From assembly GCA_977006965.1 (NCBI GenBank), contig OZ345362.1:496001-560000 (forward strand): a stretch of 64,000 bases of DNA, read 5' to 3'. Shown piece after piece: positions 49,121 to 59,800 of this stretch (position 1 is the first letter of the stretch; each line of letters opens with the position of its first letter). This DNA is from Phymatolithon calcareum. Its lineage: Eukaryota; Rhodophyta; Florideophyceae; Hapalidiales. The position numbers and the translations under genes were made by a program. The notes below the pieces were generated by a model that saw only the letters and a list, made by a program, of their open reading frames with translations, was not told the DNA's origin and ran no database searches.

Positions 49121-49978
49121 CAATTTCTTTGCAACCAGAATTACAGGCTTGTACACTGGGTAGTACGAAATTGTGTCCCTGTTGGATCCATATCTAAAGA
49201 CGTCCACCATGGAGGTGCAGTCTCCAATCAATTGGTGCTAAGCTCACCTCTGCTCGTCTGTGCAATACGGGGTGCTCTCGGTGCAGTGTCGGAATGGCGA
49301 CTCTTGCTATTTCGTCGGCAGCATCATTTCTTGGAATGCAGCAGTGACTTGGATGGAAATGCCTTCGACCAAAATCTCCCTACTCATCAATTAGTCCATA
49401 AGGTCCCAAAGTCAGACAGTACACTCTATCACTCTCATGCTTCAACACTTGATCGCTTTATTACACAAGGAGCCGTACACGCAGCTCGGTGCGGTCTTCT
49501 ATCAGCAGCATCGTCGAGAACCCCTACTCCTTTTTACGAAGCCCAGTTAAGATTTGTAACACTTTGCAGGACTTCAGCAGGAAGATGATATGTGCAAGGC
49601 TGTCCCCCCAGCGTATAGATTTCCTTTTAGCTCTACGCTAGGTAGATTTCGTACACATGTCGGAGTGCTGCATTCGAGTCCTACCAAAACACACCTCCGA
49701 TCCCTTTAAGGTGTCGAGTAAGAAAACATCACTCCAGCGCCGACCATGGCATGGTCGTTGGCCAGAACTACTCTTCTCCATATTCGGTACTCGCTGATGC
49801 TACGCCGCGAAGCCTCTGGCGTCATGCAATTATTGCCGATACACGTTCCACCTAGACCCATCAGCTTCATCTATCATCACCGGCCGGTATTACCAAAGCG
49901 TCGATAATGAATGACGCCAAACTTTGCCTTGCCTTGAAGATCTGTCGACTTCGAACTGAACAGAGAAAAGCTTGAAAG
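49121..49978. other. Intergenic, no supported gene
   Basis: The end of the 191-aa plus-strand frame (49013-49588) overlaps the tandem duplication and has no recognisable domain, so it was not called. Confidence 0.4.
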
Positions 49979-50611
49979 CTAAAAAGACGGTTGTGCTTTA
50001 TAAAACTCGTAAGCTCCTAGCGTCGATCCCCAAACCTGCTTCCCTTCAGCAGAGTAGCCGCGGTCCAAAGCGTTAAAGAAATAGTTGGTGATCTCAGCGG
50101 TCGATGTAGAGTAGGAAGCCCCCCTCAGGGAACTTTTACAAGATTTCGGAGCCAAGGAGCCCTTGAACGTGTGGGCATCAACGCGCGCAAGATATACATC
50201 GCAGCCCACAAGAGGCAGCAGTGCCGAAGGTTGTAGGTTATAAAATTCCGAACTATTAGCTCGCACAAATTCAGTGGCATTACGCAGGGTGTAAAACGAG
50301 AATACGAGAAGACTATCATTGTGGTGCAAATGATAGATGCGTTGGCGGAACGGGGTAGCTAGTGCTTTTGAGAATGCTTGCTCGACGTAAAACCACTTGC
50401 CGTCACGACGATGATGCCAAATTGGAGTGATGCTCATGCGAATGTCTTCGAAGCCGGGGACAGTTTTTGACTGATACTCGGAGCTAAACGAACCCGTGAT
50501 GAATGCAGCTGCCTGCTCCATATCGCTGCGAGGTGGGACCGGACATGCTGTTGCGAAAAGACCGAATGAACACAGAACGAATAGAGCGCCAATTGAAAAC
50601 ATTGTGGTCAT
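49979..50611 (-). CDS. CpcT/CpeT-family protein with signal peptide
   Basis: The 210-aa protein starts at the Met opening a signal peptide (MTTMFSIGALFVLCSFGLFATA), with ATG at 50611 or 50602; an upstream extension adds 38 unlikely residues. The mature part carries the CpeT domain signatures: GKWFYVEQA, PFRQRIYHLHHNDS, GCDVYLARVDAHTFKGS, SCKSSLRGASYSTSTAEIT, DRGYSAEGKQVWGSTLGAYEF. Cyanobacterial CpcT/CpeT attach or chaperone bilins on phycobiliproteins; plant CRL is a distant plastid relative. Here the leader looks secretory rather than a typical plastid transit peptide, though it could be the first part of a bipartite signal. It may act on another tetrapyrrole or lipophilic ligand. The domain assignment is firm; the substrate is unknown. 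Confidence 0.85.
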   Translation of the reverse strand: MTTMFSIGALFVLCSFGLFATACPVPPRSDMEQAAAFITGSFSSEYQSKTVPGFEDIRMSITPIWHHRRDGKWFYVEQAFSKALATPFRQRIYHLHHNDSLLVFSFYTLRNATEFVRANSSEFYNLQPSALLPLVGCDVYLARVDAHTFKGSLAPKSCKSSLRGASYSTSTAEITNYFFNALDRGYSAEGKQVWGSTLGAYEFYKAQPSF

Positions 50612-51384
50612 CGAACATAGACCGGAAAGCGGTTCCACAGCGCCACGCTCGTATGCGCGGTGGGGTTGGTAGGCAGGGCAGATGTTGCTGTCGCAGGTTG
50701 GAAAAAGCGCAGCTGTACGCAACAATTTTGTTTGAATTTAAAGTAACGTAGAATCTACAAAAACCCACGGGTCACCCGACTTACGAAATTGGAGCTCAAA
50801 GAATGCTGTACAGAACATTCAAAATTGCTGAGAAGAAACGGCAATCTCCACAAACGCTTCCACCTGCGTGTGAACCATTTTCTCATTCGAAGCTTCAAAC
50901 GACATGAAAAGATACATATACTCTACTGTAAAGCAGGGGAATGTTATGGGGGGGAGTAACGCAGACTTCACAAGTTACATAAACTTAATTGTGAAAGACA
51001 CCCCCGAATATTTATTGACTTCGTTTCTTCCTTGCCCTTGCTCTCCACATTTTTGAATGCTTCCTCGTCATCGTCGCTCTCCGGAAAAGTTGCTTTTTTT
51101 GCGAGCACTTCAAATAAGACTAGGATCGTTCCGCCAGCCAGTCCTGAAAAACATTTGCAACGCTGTCTGCAGTAGTCGCTTCGTACAACCACGCACGCGA
51201 AGATAGTCACTGACAACTTCTCACATAGCCCTGTAGAACCGATTACACAAAATAGAATTGCTCTTCGAAATTTGTAAGTCCCAAAGTTTGTTCACCAGCA
51301 CACTCAGAACCGTTTTTTCGTACTTCGGCTTCGCAACCAGCTGCCAAGTATGGACTGTTCGCAAACCTGAAATCATCTCGTGCC
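50612..51384. other. Intergenic
   Basis: No supported gene. The minus frame at 50968-51216 was considered but is not recognised. Confidence 0.35.
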
Positions 51385-51546
51385 ATCGGACAGTGGAGTA
51401 ATTTTTCCCCTCGAGGTCCCGAAGGAGACCAGAGTTGGGTTTTGTAGTCCGCTGAATCGTGTTACACCAACATAACAAGAAACTCTTCTTTAGACAGAAT
51501 CCAACCGAAACCTCTTGGCAATAGGAAAGTTGCCCCAAGCGTCAAG
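51385..51546 (+). mobile_element. LINE-A 3' UTR fragment
   Basis: GTGGAGTAATTTTTCCCCTCG, TCCCGAAGGAGACCAGAG, CTGAATCGTGTTACACCAAC and GGAAAGTTGCCCCAAGCGTCA match the 3' UTR of A1 (9375-9530) and A2. It lacks the terminal tail and is thus internally truncated or decayed. Confidence 0.85.
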
Positions 51547-51831
51547 CTCTCTTTTACGACGACTTCAATATTTCTTCGAAAAGGGCAAACGAAAGATGAC
51601 GCTTCGATAGAGCCTGTGGTGCACACTCGAATTTCATGTCATCGTAGGTCAAGGGACTGCACACTAATGATTAGCTTTTACATTATTACAGAAACCCCGA
51701 CAATGAAACACTGTAGTGTTCCATGTCAATTGCTATAAACCCAAGCTCTTGCTTGTACAACGAAACTTAGCAAAAGAAAGTTTCAACATTAAACAACGTA
51801 ATTTTGTTACATTCATACCCATGCCACTCAC

Positions 51832-54800
51832 TCATGCTTGCGCCTGTGGAGCGCCAACAACATGCGCCGCCACGGGGTATCCCGACTGCGGAGCGGACAT
51901 TGCATGCGGATGTGCCACGAACGCGGCCGAGTTATGCATCGGCATCAACTGGCCCTGCGCGTTCGGCTGCACCGGAACCGCGATTTGAACAAACTGCGGC
52001 GGCCCGCCGATTTGCCCGCCGACGACAGGCGCACCTTGTGTGACAAATTGCGGCGCTGCAAACCCGGGCACAGTGGTGGTATACACAGGCTGCACTACGG
52101 CCGGTGCATGAGACGTCGGGGCATGAGATTGAGCATCCGTAGTCTCCAACATCGGATTAGGATTCCACATTCCATTCGTACTGCCCTGTCCAGCTACTAC
52201 TGGTGCTGGCGCATTTCGCGCACTCACTGCCGGCGATGCAGCAGCTCGATGCGCGTGGGAAGTGTTTGCCGCAGCTGCGTTATGCTCATGCGGTGCAGGA
52301 TGCGACGATTGAGGGGAGGCGTGTGAATATTGGGCGTGTTGGGTGTGGTGCACATGCTGCGCTTGCTCAACATGCTGTACATGCGTGTGGGTTGGATTCA
52401 TTCTCCGCATGCTCGACGCGGCAGGTGTATGCCAGCTCGCACCCAGCGCCTGTTGCTCGGACAGAGTTTCTTCCAGATATGGATCATTTGCAGAATGTTC
52501 CTCAGCATTCCGAGAGTACGACACTGGCTCCGCGTTCGCAGCGCTCGGTACTCCACGCGTACCGTGGAACGATTCATTGTGTCCTCTATAAATGTTTGTC
52601 AGACGCTCCGTGCCTTGCGCATGGAGTTCGCGCTGCTCCATTGCTTCTCTCTGGAACCGTTCATTTTGCGCCTGTTCAAACTCCACTTCGCGCTGAAACC
52701 TCGACTCTGCCTCCATTTGCATCATTGCACGCATTTCATGCGGTGGTTCCAGATCCGTGATTTCAAACCGAGTCACATCTAGCCCCCAGTTTCGCACGTC
52801 CAAGTTGATTTCATCCTCGAGTGCCTCCCCCATTTGCGGACGCTCCGCTATAGCCTGCCGCAGACTTCGCGTTCCAATGTGCTGCTTGATAACCGCCTGA
52901 GCGAGGATGAGCAGCGATCGATACGGATTTTCCACTGAATATGACGCGGCCACCGGATCCACAACCTTGACAAACAGTACGCCAGCTGCGAGTACAGAGA
53001 TGTGATCAGCAGTAAATGCTTGGTGCTGTGGGATAGGCATAGGCTCCTCCTTGAGCGAATGGACGAATTTCACGCTGTCCAAGAACGGCAGCATCACATG
53101 CCAGCCAGCATCAATGCGCCGCTTGTACTTGCCACATCGTTCGATAATGTAGGAAAAGTTTTGCGGTACCTCCACATGAAATGGACTGTTCTTCGACTCT
53201 CTCTGAAATGCATCCTCAGCAAGAGCTTCATTCTCCCCCATTTCCAGAAACCCGTGCACATCTGCAGCCTCAATAACACTCTTAGAGGCTGGCACCGCCT
53301 TGGCCGGTAAGAATTTCTCCAGGATACTCATCGAGCCCGGCGGTACCTCAGCATTATTCATCACATCCCGCGCTCGTCGGGAAGCACGGGAATCCAGCTC
53401 GTCCGCGTCATGCATAGCACCCGCAAAGCCGCGTGATGAACGACCACCCCGACCAGCCCGCGTGCGAACTGCATGCTCCTCAGATCCCCCGGATACATCC
53501 TCGTCACCGCCGCGAGTATGCTCTCTGCGTTTGCCGCGTCTACTTTTCCCGTGACGACGTCCACCGGATCCCTTCCGGTGGCGGTGCTCGCCGTTACGTG
53601 CGGAGGTGCGCCGTCGAGGCGGTGGTTGCTCACCTGCATCATCACCACTCGGCGCCGTGCTGTCTGAATGATGTCCATCATCGTACCGGCCGTGCGAGAA
53701 GCCTGCAGCCGGCGGGAGTGCTGTGTTCGGGATATCGCGTGACGGGAAAGGAGCACCGTCTTGGTGAGCGCGAGGAGTGCCTGCGGCATGTTGGAGACGA
53801 CGCTGGCGCTCCGATGCATGTGAGCGACCGGACAGCATTGAGCCGCCGCCGCCCGCGGCTGCGCCAATTCCCGCGGCCGCTACTCCTGCTGCAATTGCGC
53901 GACTATGACCCCCCTCGTCGCCTGCGGAGGTAATTGCATTGCGCGCGGCAGACGCGATTTGCGACGCTATGCCACGGTTCCCATGGCTACGCTCCCCCTC
54001 GTCACCGGGCGTTAATCCCTGTACAATTGCGCGAGTAATACCCCCCTCCTGCCCTGAGGACGCTAGCGCGTTGCGCGCAGCAGACGCGATTTTCGCACCT
54101 ATGCCTTGCTTCCCGTGGCCTCTGTTGCTGCGATGGCTTCCAGCACTACGATTGCTTTCGCGGCTGTGTCGATTGCCGCCACTATGGTGGTTCTCCTGAT
54201 TGTGGTGATTTCGGTCGTGGTCCCGGTCTTGATCGTCGTGATCACTTCCTTGATCATTATCCACGTCACTGCCGCTATCATGATCGTTGGGGAGTATAAG
54301 CGAGAGTGAGGCGGGACCTTCTTCGTCCGAAGAATGTCTCGAAGGCGCAAGCTCACGACCCTCCCTAAGCAGCTGATTATCATGCTCGGCGTCCCTGACG
54401 CTCAATTTGTGATCTGAGAGATCTGGTGAATGGTCGCGGTGATGTCGATCACGGTGACTCCTTCGGTGGTGACGGCTGCGATTCCCATGCTTTCCGTGGT
54501 CGCCGCGTTCCCTGTGTTCTCCGCGCTCCCTGTGTTCTCCGCGCTCTCTGTGTTCTCCGCGCTCTCTATGACCGCCATGTTCCCTATACTCGCGATGTCC
54601 ACGACGTTCACCACGATGCCGGTGCTCGCGGTGCGCACGACGCTCATCGTCACGCCGGTGATCACGCGGACGGGAACGCGAACGTCTTCGATGCCGCTCG
54701 TGCTTGTCGTGGTCTCCGTGCCTCATACGGCGTTCCTCCTCGGCGGCTATATGCGACAGCCCATACTCGCTCAGAGGTCCAACAGGCACTCCAACTGGAT

Positions 54801-55590
54801 GTTGAAGGGGAATACGATGAAGGGGGCCACTGTGCGGTACACCATGCCCCATTCTGTGGTGCTGCGACATATCACGCGGATGCATACCATGATGCGGCGG
54901 GCCATGCGGCAACATCAGACCGTCCTCCACCTCGTGATCACTGCCGTATCCTCTACGCCGATGGTCACCGTGGCGACGACTTTTCCTCTTCCCACGCCTA
55001 CGCTTCCCCCCGTGGCCGTGAGTGCGGCGGCGTCGATGGCGTCGCTCTTCCTCCGCATGCACTTCTTCACCACCGCTATACTCTCCAGCGCTGTGTTCAC
55101 CGGCGGACCCTGGGCTCAAATGTTCCGGGTCCGGCCCGGGGTGGTCTTCGGGCGGGGCGGGACGCGAAGCGCTGCCACGATCCGAGCCGCCTGGGTAGCC
55201 CGGTGGAGGTTGCGCAGCGTTGTCAGCGCTAACATTTGGTGGAGTTGCACCAGCGGGATAACCTTCTGGCGCTTCGCGCTTGCCGCTCCGATGGGAGGCA
55301 CCGGAGCGAGCGCTGTCGACGGGGTCCGGGGCGGGGTCGGCGGTGCGAGAGCCCTTAGAGCGAGAGGCCGAAGGCTTGGAAGGGCGACTACCGTGAGCGG
55401 TTTGCTTAGCCGCTTTGCGCGTTTTACTCTCGCGTGCTTCGCTCTGCGGCGCAGCGGACTCAGGATTGTCGGGACGAGGTTTGTTGGGGTCGCGGCGCTT
55501 TTTCACCTTCGGGACTGGCTTTGAAAAGCCGGAGAGCTCTGCGGCGGCCTGCTTAAAGGAGGCAAAGGTAACTGGCTTGGTTTTAGGCAT
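51832..55590 (-). CDS. SPFH/band-7 domain protein with long Arg/His-rich N-terminal region
   Basis: Start at the ATG ending at 55590 (MPKTKPVTFASFKQAAAEL), 1252 aa, single exon. Residues 1 to about 780 are low-complexity: Ser/Pro/Lys, then Arg/His-rich with hexapeptide GEHRER repeats (about residues 340-365), Asp/His runs, and two copies of a GNRGIASQIASAARNAITS-like motif. Residues about 800-1000 form an SPFH domain: NFSYIIERCGKYKRRIDAGW, VLFVKVVDPVAASYSVENPY, IKQHIGTRSLRQAI, INLDVRNWGLDVTRFEITDL. This is closest to the stomatin-like protein 2 type, which scaffolds membrane lipid domains in mitochondria or other membranes. The C-terminus is Pro/Ala/His-rich. No transmembrane hairpin is evident. 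A decayed partial copy lies at 9.7-10.9 kb. Confidence 0.88.
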   Translation of the reverse strand: MPKTKPVTFASFKQAAAELSGFSKPVPKVKKRRDPNKPRPDNPESAAPQSEARESKTRKAAKQTAHGSRPSKPSASRSKGSRTADPAPDPVDSARSGASHRSGKREAPEGYPAGATPPNVSADNAAQPPPGYPGGSDRGSASRPAPPEDHPGPDPEHLSPGSAGEHSAGEYSGGEEVHAEEERRHRRRRTHGHGGKRRRGKRKSRRHGDHRRRGYGSDHEVEDGLMLPHGPPHHGMHPRDMSQHHRMGHGVPHSGPLHRIPLQHPVGVPVGPLSEYGLSHIAAEEERRMRHGDHDKHERHRRRSRSRPRDHRRDDERRAHREHRHRGERRGHREYREHGGHRERGEHRERGEHRERGEHRERGDHGKHGNRSRHHRRSHRDRHHRDHSPDLSDHKLSVRDAEHDNQLLREGRELAPSRHSSDEEGPASLSLILPNDHDSGSDVDNDQGSDHDDQDRDHDRNHHNQENHHSGGNRHSRESNRSAGSHRSNRGHGKQGIGAKIASAARNALASSGQEGGITRAIVQGLTPGDEGERSHGNRGIASQIASAARNAITSAGDEGGHSRAIAAGVAAAGIGAAAGGGGSMLSGRSHASERQRRLQHAAGTPRAHQDGAPFPSRDIPNTALPPAAGFSHGRYDDGHHSDSTAPSGDDAGEQPPPRRRTSARNGEHRHRKGSGGRRHGKSRRGKRREHTRGGDEDVSGGSEEHAVRTRAGRGGRSSRGFAGAMHDADELDSRASRRARDVMNNAEVPPGSMSILEKFLPAKAVPASKSVIEAADVHGFLEMGENEALAEDAFQRESKNSPFHVEVPQNFSYIIERCGKYKRRIDAGWHVMLPFLDSVKFVHSLKEEPMPIPQHQAFTADHISVLAAGVLFVKVVDPVAASYSVENPYRSLLILAQAVIKQHIGTRSLRQAIAERPQMGEALEDEINLDVRNWGLDVTRFEITDLEPPHEMRAMMQMEAESRFQREVEFEQAQNERFQREAMEQRELHAQGTERLTNIYRGHNESFHGTRGVPSAANAEPVSYSRNAEEHSANDPYLEETLSEQQALGASWHTPAASSMRRMNPTHTHVQHVEQAQHVHHTQHAQYSHASPQSSHPAPHEHNAAAANTSHAHRAAASPAVSARNAPAPVVAGQGSTNGMWNPNPMLETTDAQSHAPTSHAPAVVQPVYTTTVPGFAAPQFVTQGAPVVGGQIGGPPQFVQIAVPVQPNAQGQLMPMHNSAAFVAHPHAMSAPQSGYPVAAHVVGAPQAQA
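54506..54575. repeat. 18-bp tandem repeat coding GEHRER units
   Basis: About four copies of CCCTGTGTTCTCCGCGCT on the plus strand, inside the SPFH gene. They encode repeated GEHRER on the minus strand and are likely length-variable. Confidence 0.8.
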
Positions 55591-56640
55591 TTTGGGAGTG
55601 AGGCAGTGCGCTTCCGCGCCACGCCGGTGGGAAGCGCTTACGGTTGCTCGCACAGTACAGTATTTTCTTGACCAAGAGCGGCGCCCACTCTGGGGGCGGA
55701 ACAGGAAAACTTTTAGGAACGTGCGAGCGAGGTCAGTTTTGTGAAACGCGACATATTTTTATGATACAAATCGATACGATAGGCGCAAAACATGTCTTAC
55801 AGCAGCGATTGAGAAAAAAAGCTGTCCCGCTCGTTCGTTTATGATTAATGTGGACGACAACATTGTCAGAATTTAAGGCCATCTTCTGTGAAATTAGTGG
55901 GCAGATTAAGTTCCCATCCATCCAACCATGGATGAGAAAATCTGCTTACATTTCTACGCAGCTACATACTATTGGCTACTTACCACTCTTTATTTTCCCG
56001 TTCAATCTGTGCTGAGAACGAGAAGCTCGAGCTTCGAGATTATTGATCCGGTTTGTGAGCCAGTGCTGAAATGAATCAAAACCCTTGAAGAAATCTTTTT
56101 CTCTGTTCTGTAATTTGACAGTGAGAAGATCGCCAGCAATGGACCATTCAAAATTTGAGCTGTGCTTCTCATGCATACAATACCAGTGACGTCGCACATA
56201 TGTATCCGGCATTCATGTCGAGGAAAGCATGAATGAATGAAACAAATTTTTTGCAAAATCGGACAAAAATTGACACCGTGTGCAAATTCCTGACAGCACA
56301 GCGAATTGTGCTGCCCGGTCGTATCATACAGTACAGCTTCAGGTTTGCACGGAATGACTCCACGTGGGTGTATTCCGACGAAGATTCCTTGAATTTTCCA
56401 AATATTCCCTACATTTTGCCGCATTAGGTTGGCAACCGTCGCTCATAACTGCTGAGCACTCATGATGAGCTACAGTACAGTACAGTACAGTAGTGGGAGC
56501 CCATTTTTCCAAATTTCAGTGAGGAACCACAGGATACCACCAGTGCAGCCACCTTCCCCATTGTTCAATTGCCATGTGGCTAAGGGCGGGAAAAGAGCCA
56601 ATCATGCGCCGTTTTCGACCTCTCTCCGCCTCCCATTCTG
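55591..56640. other. Divergent intergenic region between SPFH and eEF3 genes
   Basis: The two genes are transcribed away from each other. The stretch contains ACAGTACAGTACAGTACAGTA at about 56471-56491 and no supported gene. Confidence 0.45.
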
Positions 56641-56679
56641 TTGCACCATTATGGCCTCTTCCTGAGCGGCCGCCGGCGG

Positions 56680-56686
56680 TATAATA
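56680..56686 (+). promoter_or_regulatory. TATA-like element upstream of eEF3
   Basis: TATAATA lies in an otherwise GC-rich stretch, about 180 bp upstream of the ATG. Position is plausible for a core promoter with a 150-nt leader, but unsupported by other signals. Confidence 0.3.
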
Positions 56687-56864
56687 GCGCCGACGACCTT
56701 CCCGTCGCCTGCTTCTCCCGGACAGAGCACCCCTTCCAATCTCCCTCCCTAACCCGCGCTGCGGCGAAGTGCCTTGCCTGATTGTGCATCGCAGTTCTTC
56801 TCCGACGTTTCCGCGAGTTCATTTTTGATTCGCATCTCTCATTTTTGCAACTAACTTTCTTACA

Positions 56865-59800
56865 ATGGTTGCTCTCACCGCCCCCACCGCCGACATCTCC
56901 GCCAAGGCTGCCCTTCAGACCGTCCTTGCCACCAAGGCGGGTCGTCCGGAAGCCGCCAACGCTTTTGTTCAGGGCCTTGATAATGTCGTAGCTGCCCTCG
57001 CCCCGGGCTCTGGCCTCGTGGAACTGCTCAAAACTACTTTGTCCGGCTCCGACAAGAAGAAGGCCTCCGAGCGCGATGCCGCTCTCAACGTCGTCAAGGC
57101 ACTTGTTGCCGCCCATGGTGCCGTCGCCATGCCGTTCACCTCTTCTCTTTTGCTCCCTTGCCTTATTTTGGCCTCCGACAAGGCCGGCAAGAATATTCAG
57201 AACCTCGCCGTCGAGGTCGCCACTAGCATTGTCTCTACTCTCAACTCTGTGGCCATGCGTGCCATCGCTCTCCCCCAGCTTATTGCCGCCGTCAGCCCCA
57301 CATACAAGTGGCAGACTCAGGCCGCCGCTCTTAACCTCATCGCAAAGGTCGCCGAAGAGGCACCTCAGGAAATCGGATCCTGCATGCCCGACCTTGTGCC
57401 CGCCGTCTCCCCGCTTATGTGCGAAGCCAAGGCTGCCGTCGCAGATGGTTCTAAAGATGCCATGAAGAAGATGTGCGATGGCATTGATAACCCTGATGTC
57501 AAGCCGCTTGTACCCCAGCTCATTTCCGCTCTCGGTAACCCGACGGAAGTTGAAGACGCCATCTATAAGCTTGCTTCCACCACTTTTGTTTCCCAAGTTG
57601 AGTGCAACTCTCTGGCTGTCACCGTCCCGCTTCTCAAGCGTGCCTTCCAGACTCGTAACACCGCGCTCAAGCGTATTTCAGCCAAGATTATTACTAACAT
57701 GGCCAAGCTTGTCGAGAGGCCATCGGATATTTCTCCTTTCATGCCCACTCTCCGACCCGCTCTTGTTCGTGCCTCCGATGAGATTTCCGATCCTGAGGCT
57801 CGCTCCGTCTGCGCCAAGGGTGTCGAAGTCCTCGATTCCTCCTCCAAGGGAGAAGGTATGGCCCCAGAACCCCCACGTGCCCAGAAGGACATTTGTCTGA
57901 AGGCATGCATTGAGAGCCTTGGCGGTCAGGCAGCTGTCGACGCCGCTGGCCCTGCACTTGCATCTGTGCTGGACTTCATCGCGTCTGAGGCGGTTGTCCT
58001 CGTTGACAACCAGGCACAAGAAGAAGCCGAGTGGAAGGCTTGTGTCGCCCCCGTTATCACGCCATTTGTTCCCGAAGGCTCAACTGTTGACATTTCCTCC
58101 GACATGCTCAACCGGTGCAAGAAGTTCATGGTTGCGGAAGAGGAGGAAGAGGAGCAGGATGACGCAGAGGAGCTTTGCCGCTGCCGATTCTCACTCGCCT
58201 ATGGCTCAAAGGTCCTGCTCAACAACACTGAGCTTCGCCTCAAGCGTGGTTTCCGCTACGGTCTTCTCGGACCTAACGAGTGTGGTAAGACTACTCTCAT
58301 GCGTTCCATCGCTAACGGCCAGGTGGAAGGCTTCCCCCCGGCACACGAGGTCCGTACCGTTTTCGTTGAAGCTGATATCCTCGGCGAGCTCAGCCATCTC
58401 AACGTTGTCGACTATGTCTTCGCCGATGAAGCTATCAAGGCTTGCAACATCGATCGCGAAACCATTGAAAGGGTCCTCGGGTCTGTCGGATTCACCAAGC
58501 ACATGCTCGAAGGTTCCGTTTCCTACTTGTCTGGTGGTTGGCGTATGAAGCTCGCTATCTCCCGTGCTATGCTCCAGAAGGCCGATATCCTGTTGCTTGA
58601 CGAGCCGACTAATCATCTTGATGTTGTCAATGTTAAGTGGGTCGAAGACTACCTGAACGGACTGAAGGATGTCACCAGCATAATCGTGTCTCATGACAGC
58701 GGCCTCCTTGAGCGCGTTTGCACTCACATCATCCAGATTGAGAACCTCAAGTTGCGACTCTTCAAGGGCAACTTGTCTGAATTTGTGAAGAAGGTCCCCA
58801 AGGCCAAGGCCTACTTCGAGCTCAAGGCTTCCGAGTTGAAGTTTAGCTTCCCTGAGCCTGGAAATCTTGAAGGTATCACTAGCAAGGGTAAGGCTATCAT
58901 CAAAATGGACAACGTCGTGTTCACGTATCCGTCCGCCAGTCGTCCTCAAGTCGCCGGCATTACGATTCGTTGCTCTTTGGCTTCTCGTGTTGCCTGTATT
59001 GGTCCTAATGGAGCCGGAAAATCTACCATCATTAAGCTGCTGACTGGTGAGCTTGAACCAGACTCGGGAACAGTGTGGAAGCATCCTAATTGTCGTGTCG
59101 GATACATTGCCCAGCATGCGTTCCACCATATCGAGAACCATTTGGAGAAGACTCCAAATGAGTACATCCGCTGGCGTTATGCCTACGGTGAGGATCGTGA
59201 GGCTCTGCAGAAGACCACCATGCAGGTTAGCGAGGAGGAGCTCAAGCTCATGAAAATCCCCGTGGACTTCAAGTGGATGACTGAAGACCTGAAGGAGCAC
59301 CGCGCCAAGCTCGTTGTTGAGAAGCTCACGGGCCAGCGCCGACTTCAGAAGGGTACCAAGGCCGACTACGAATATGAAGTCAAGTGGGAAGGCAAGCCTT
59401 CCACCTTCACCGGATGGTTGAGCCTGGAGAAGCTCGAGGAGCGTGGGTGGGCTAAGGGTTGCAAGGCTGTGGATGAGAAGGTCGCTTCTCGTGCGTCAGC
59501 CTTCGCCATGCCGCTGACTGCTTCCAATGTGGAGAAGCACTTGGAGAATATTGGTCTGGACCGTGAGTTCGGAACTCATTTCAGACTGGGAGCTCTCTCC
59601 GGAGGTCAGAAAGTCAAGGTTGCGCTTGCCGCCGCTATGTGGAATTGCCCCCATCTTGTCATCCTTGATGAGCCGACAAATTATCTCGACCGTGAGTCTT
59701 TGGGCGCTCTCACAGGTGCCATCCAAGACTTTGGAGGTGGTGTTGTCATTATCTCGCATAACAGTGAATTCACTGGCGCCGTGTGCCCAGAAGTGTGGAA

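Noticed and set aside
49013-49588. 191-aa plus-strand ORF
   Set aside because: It starts inside the tandem duplication, has no domain, and its codon pattern looks random.
53300-55524. Long plus-strand frames (up to 364 aa) opposite the SPFH gene
   Set aside because: They are antisense shadows of the Arg/His/Asp-rich coding sequence, where low complexity keeps other frames open; no domain is seen.
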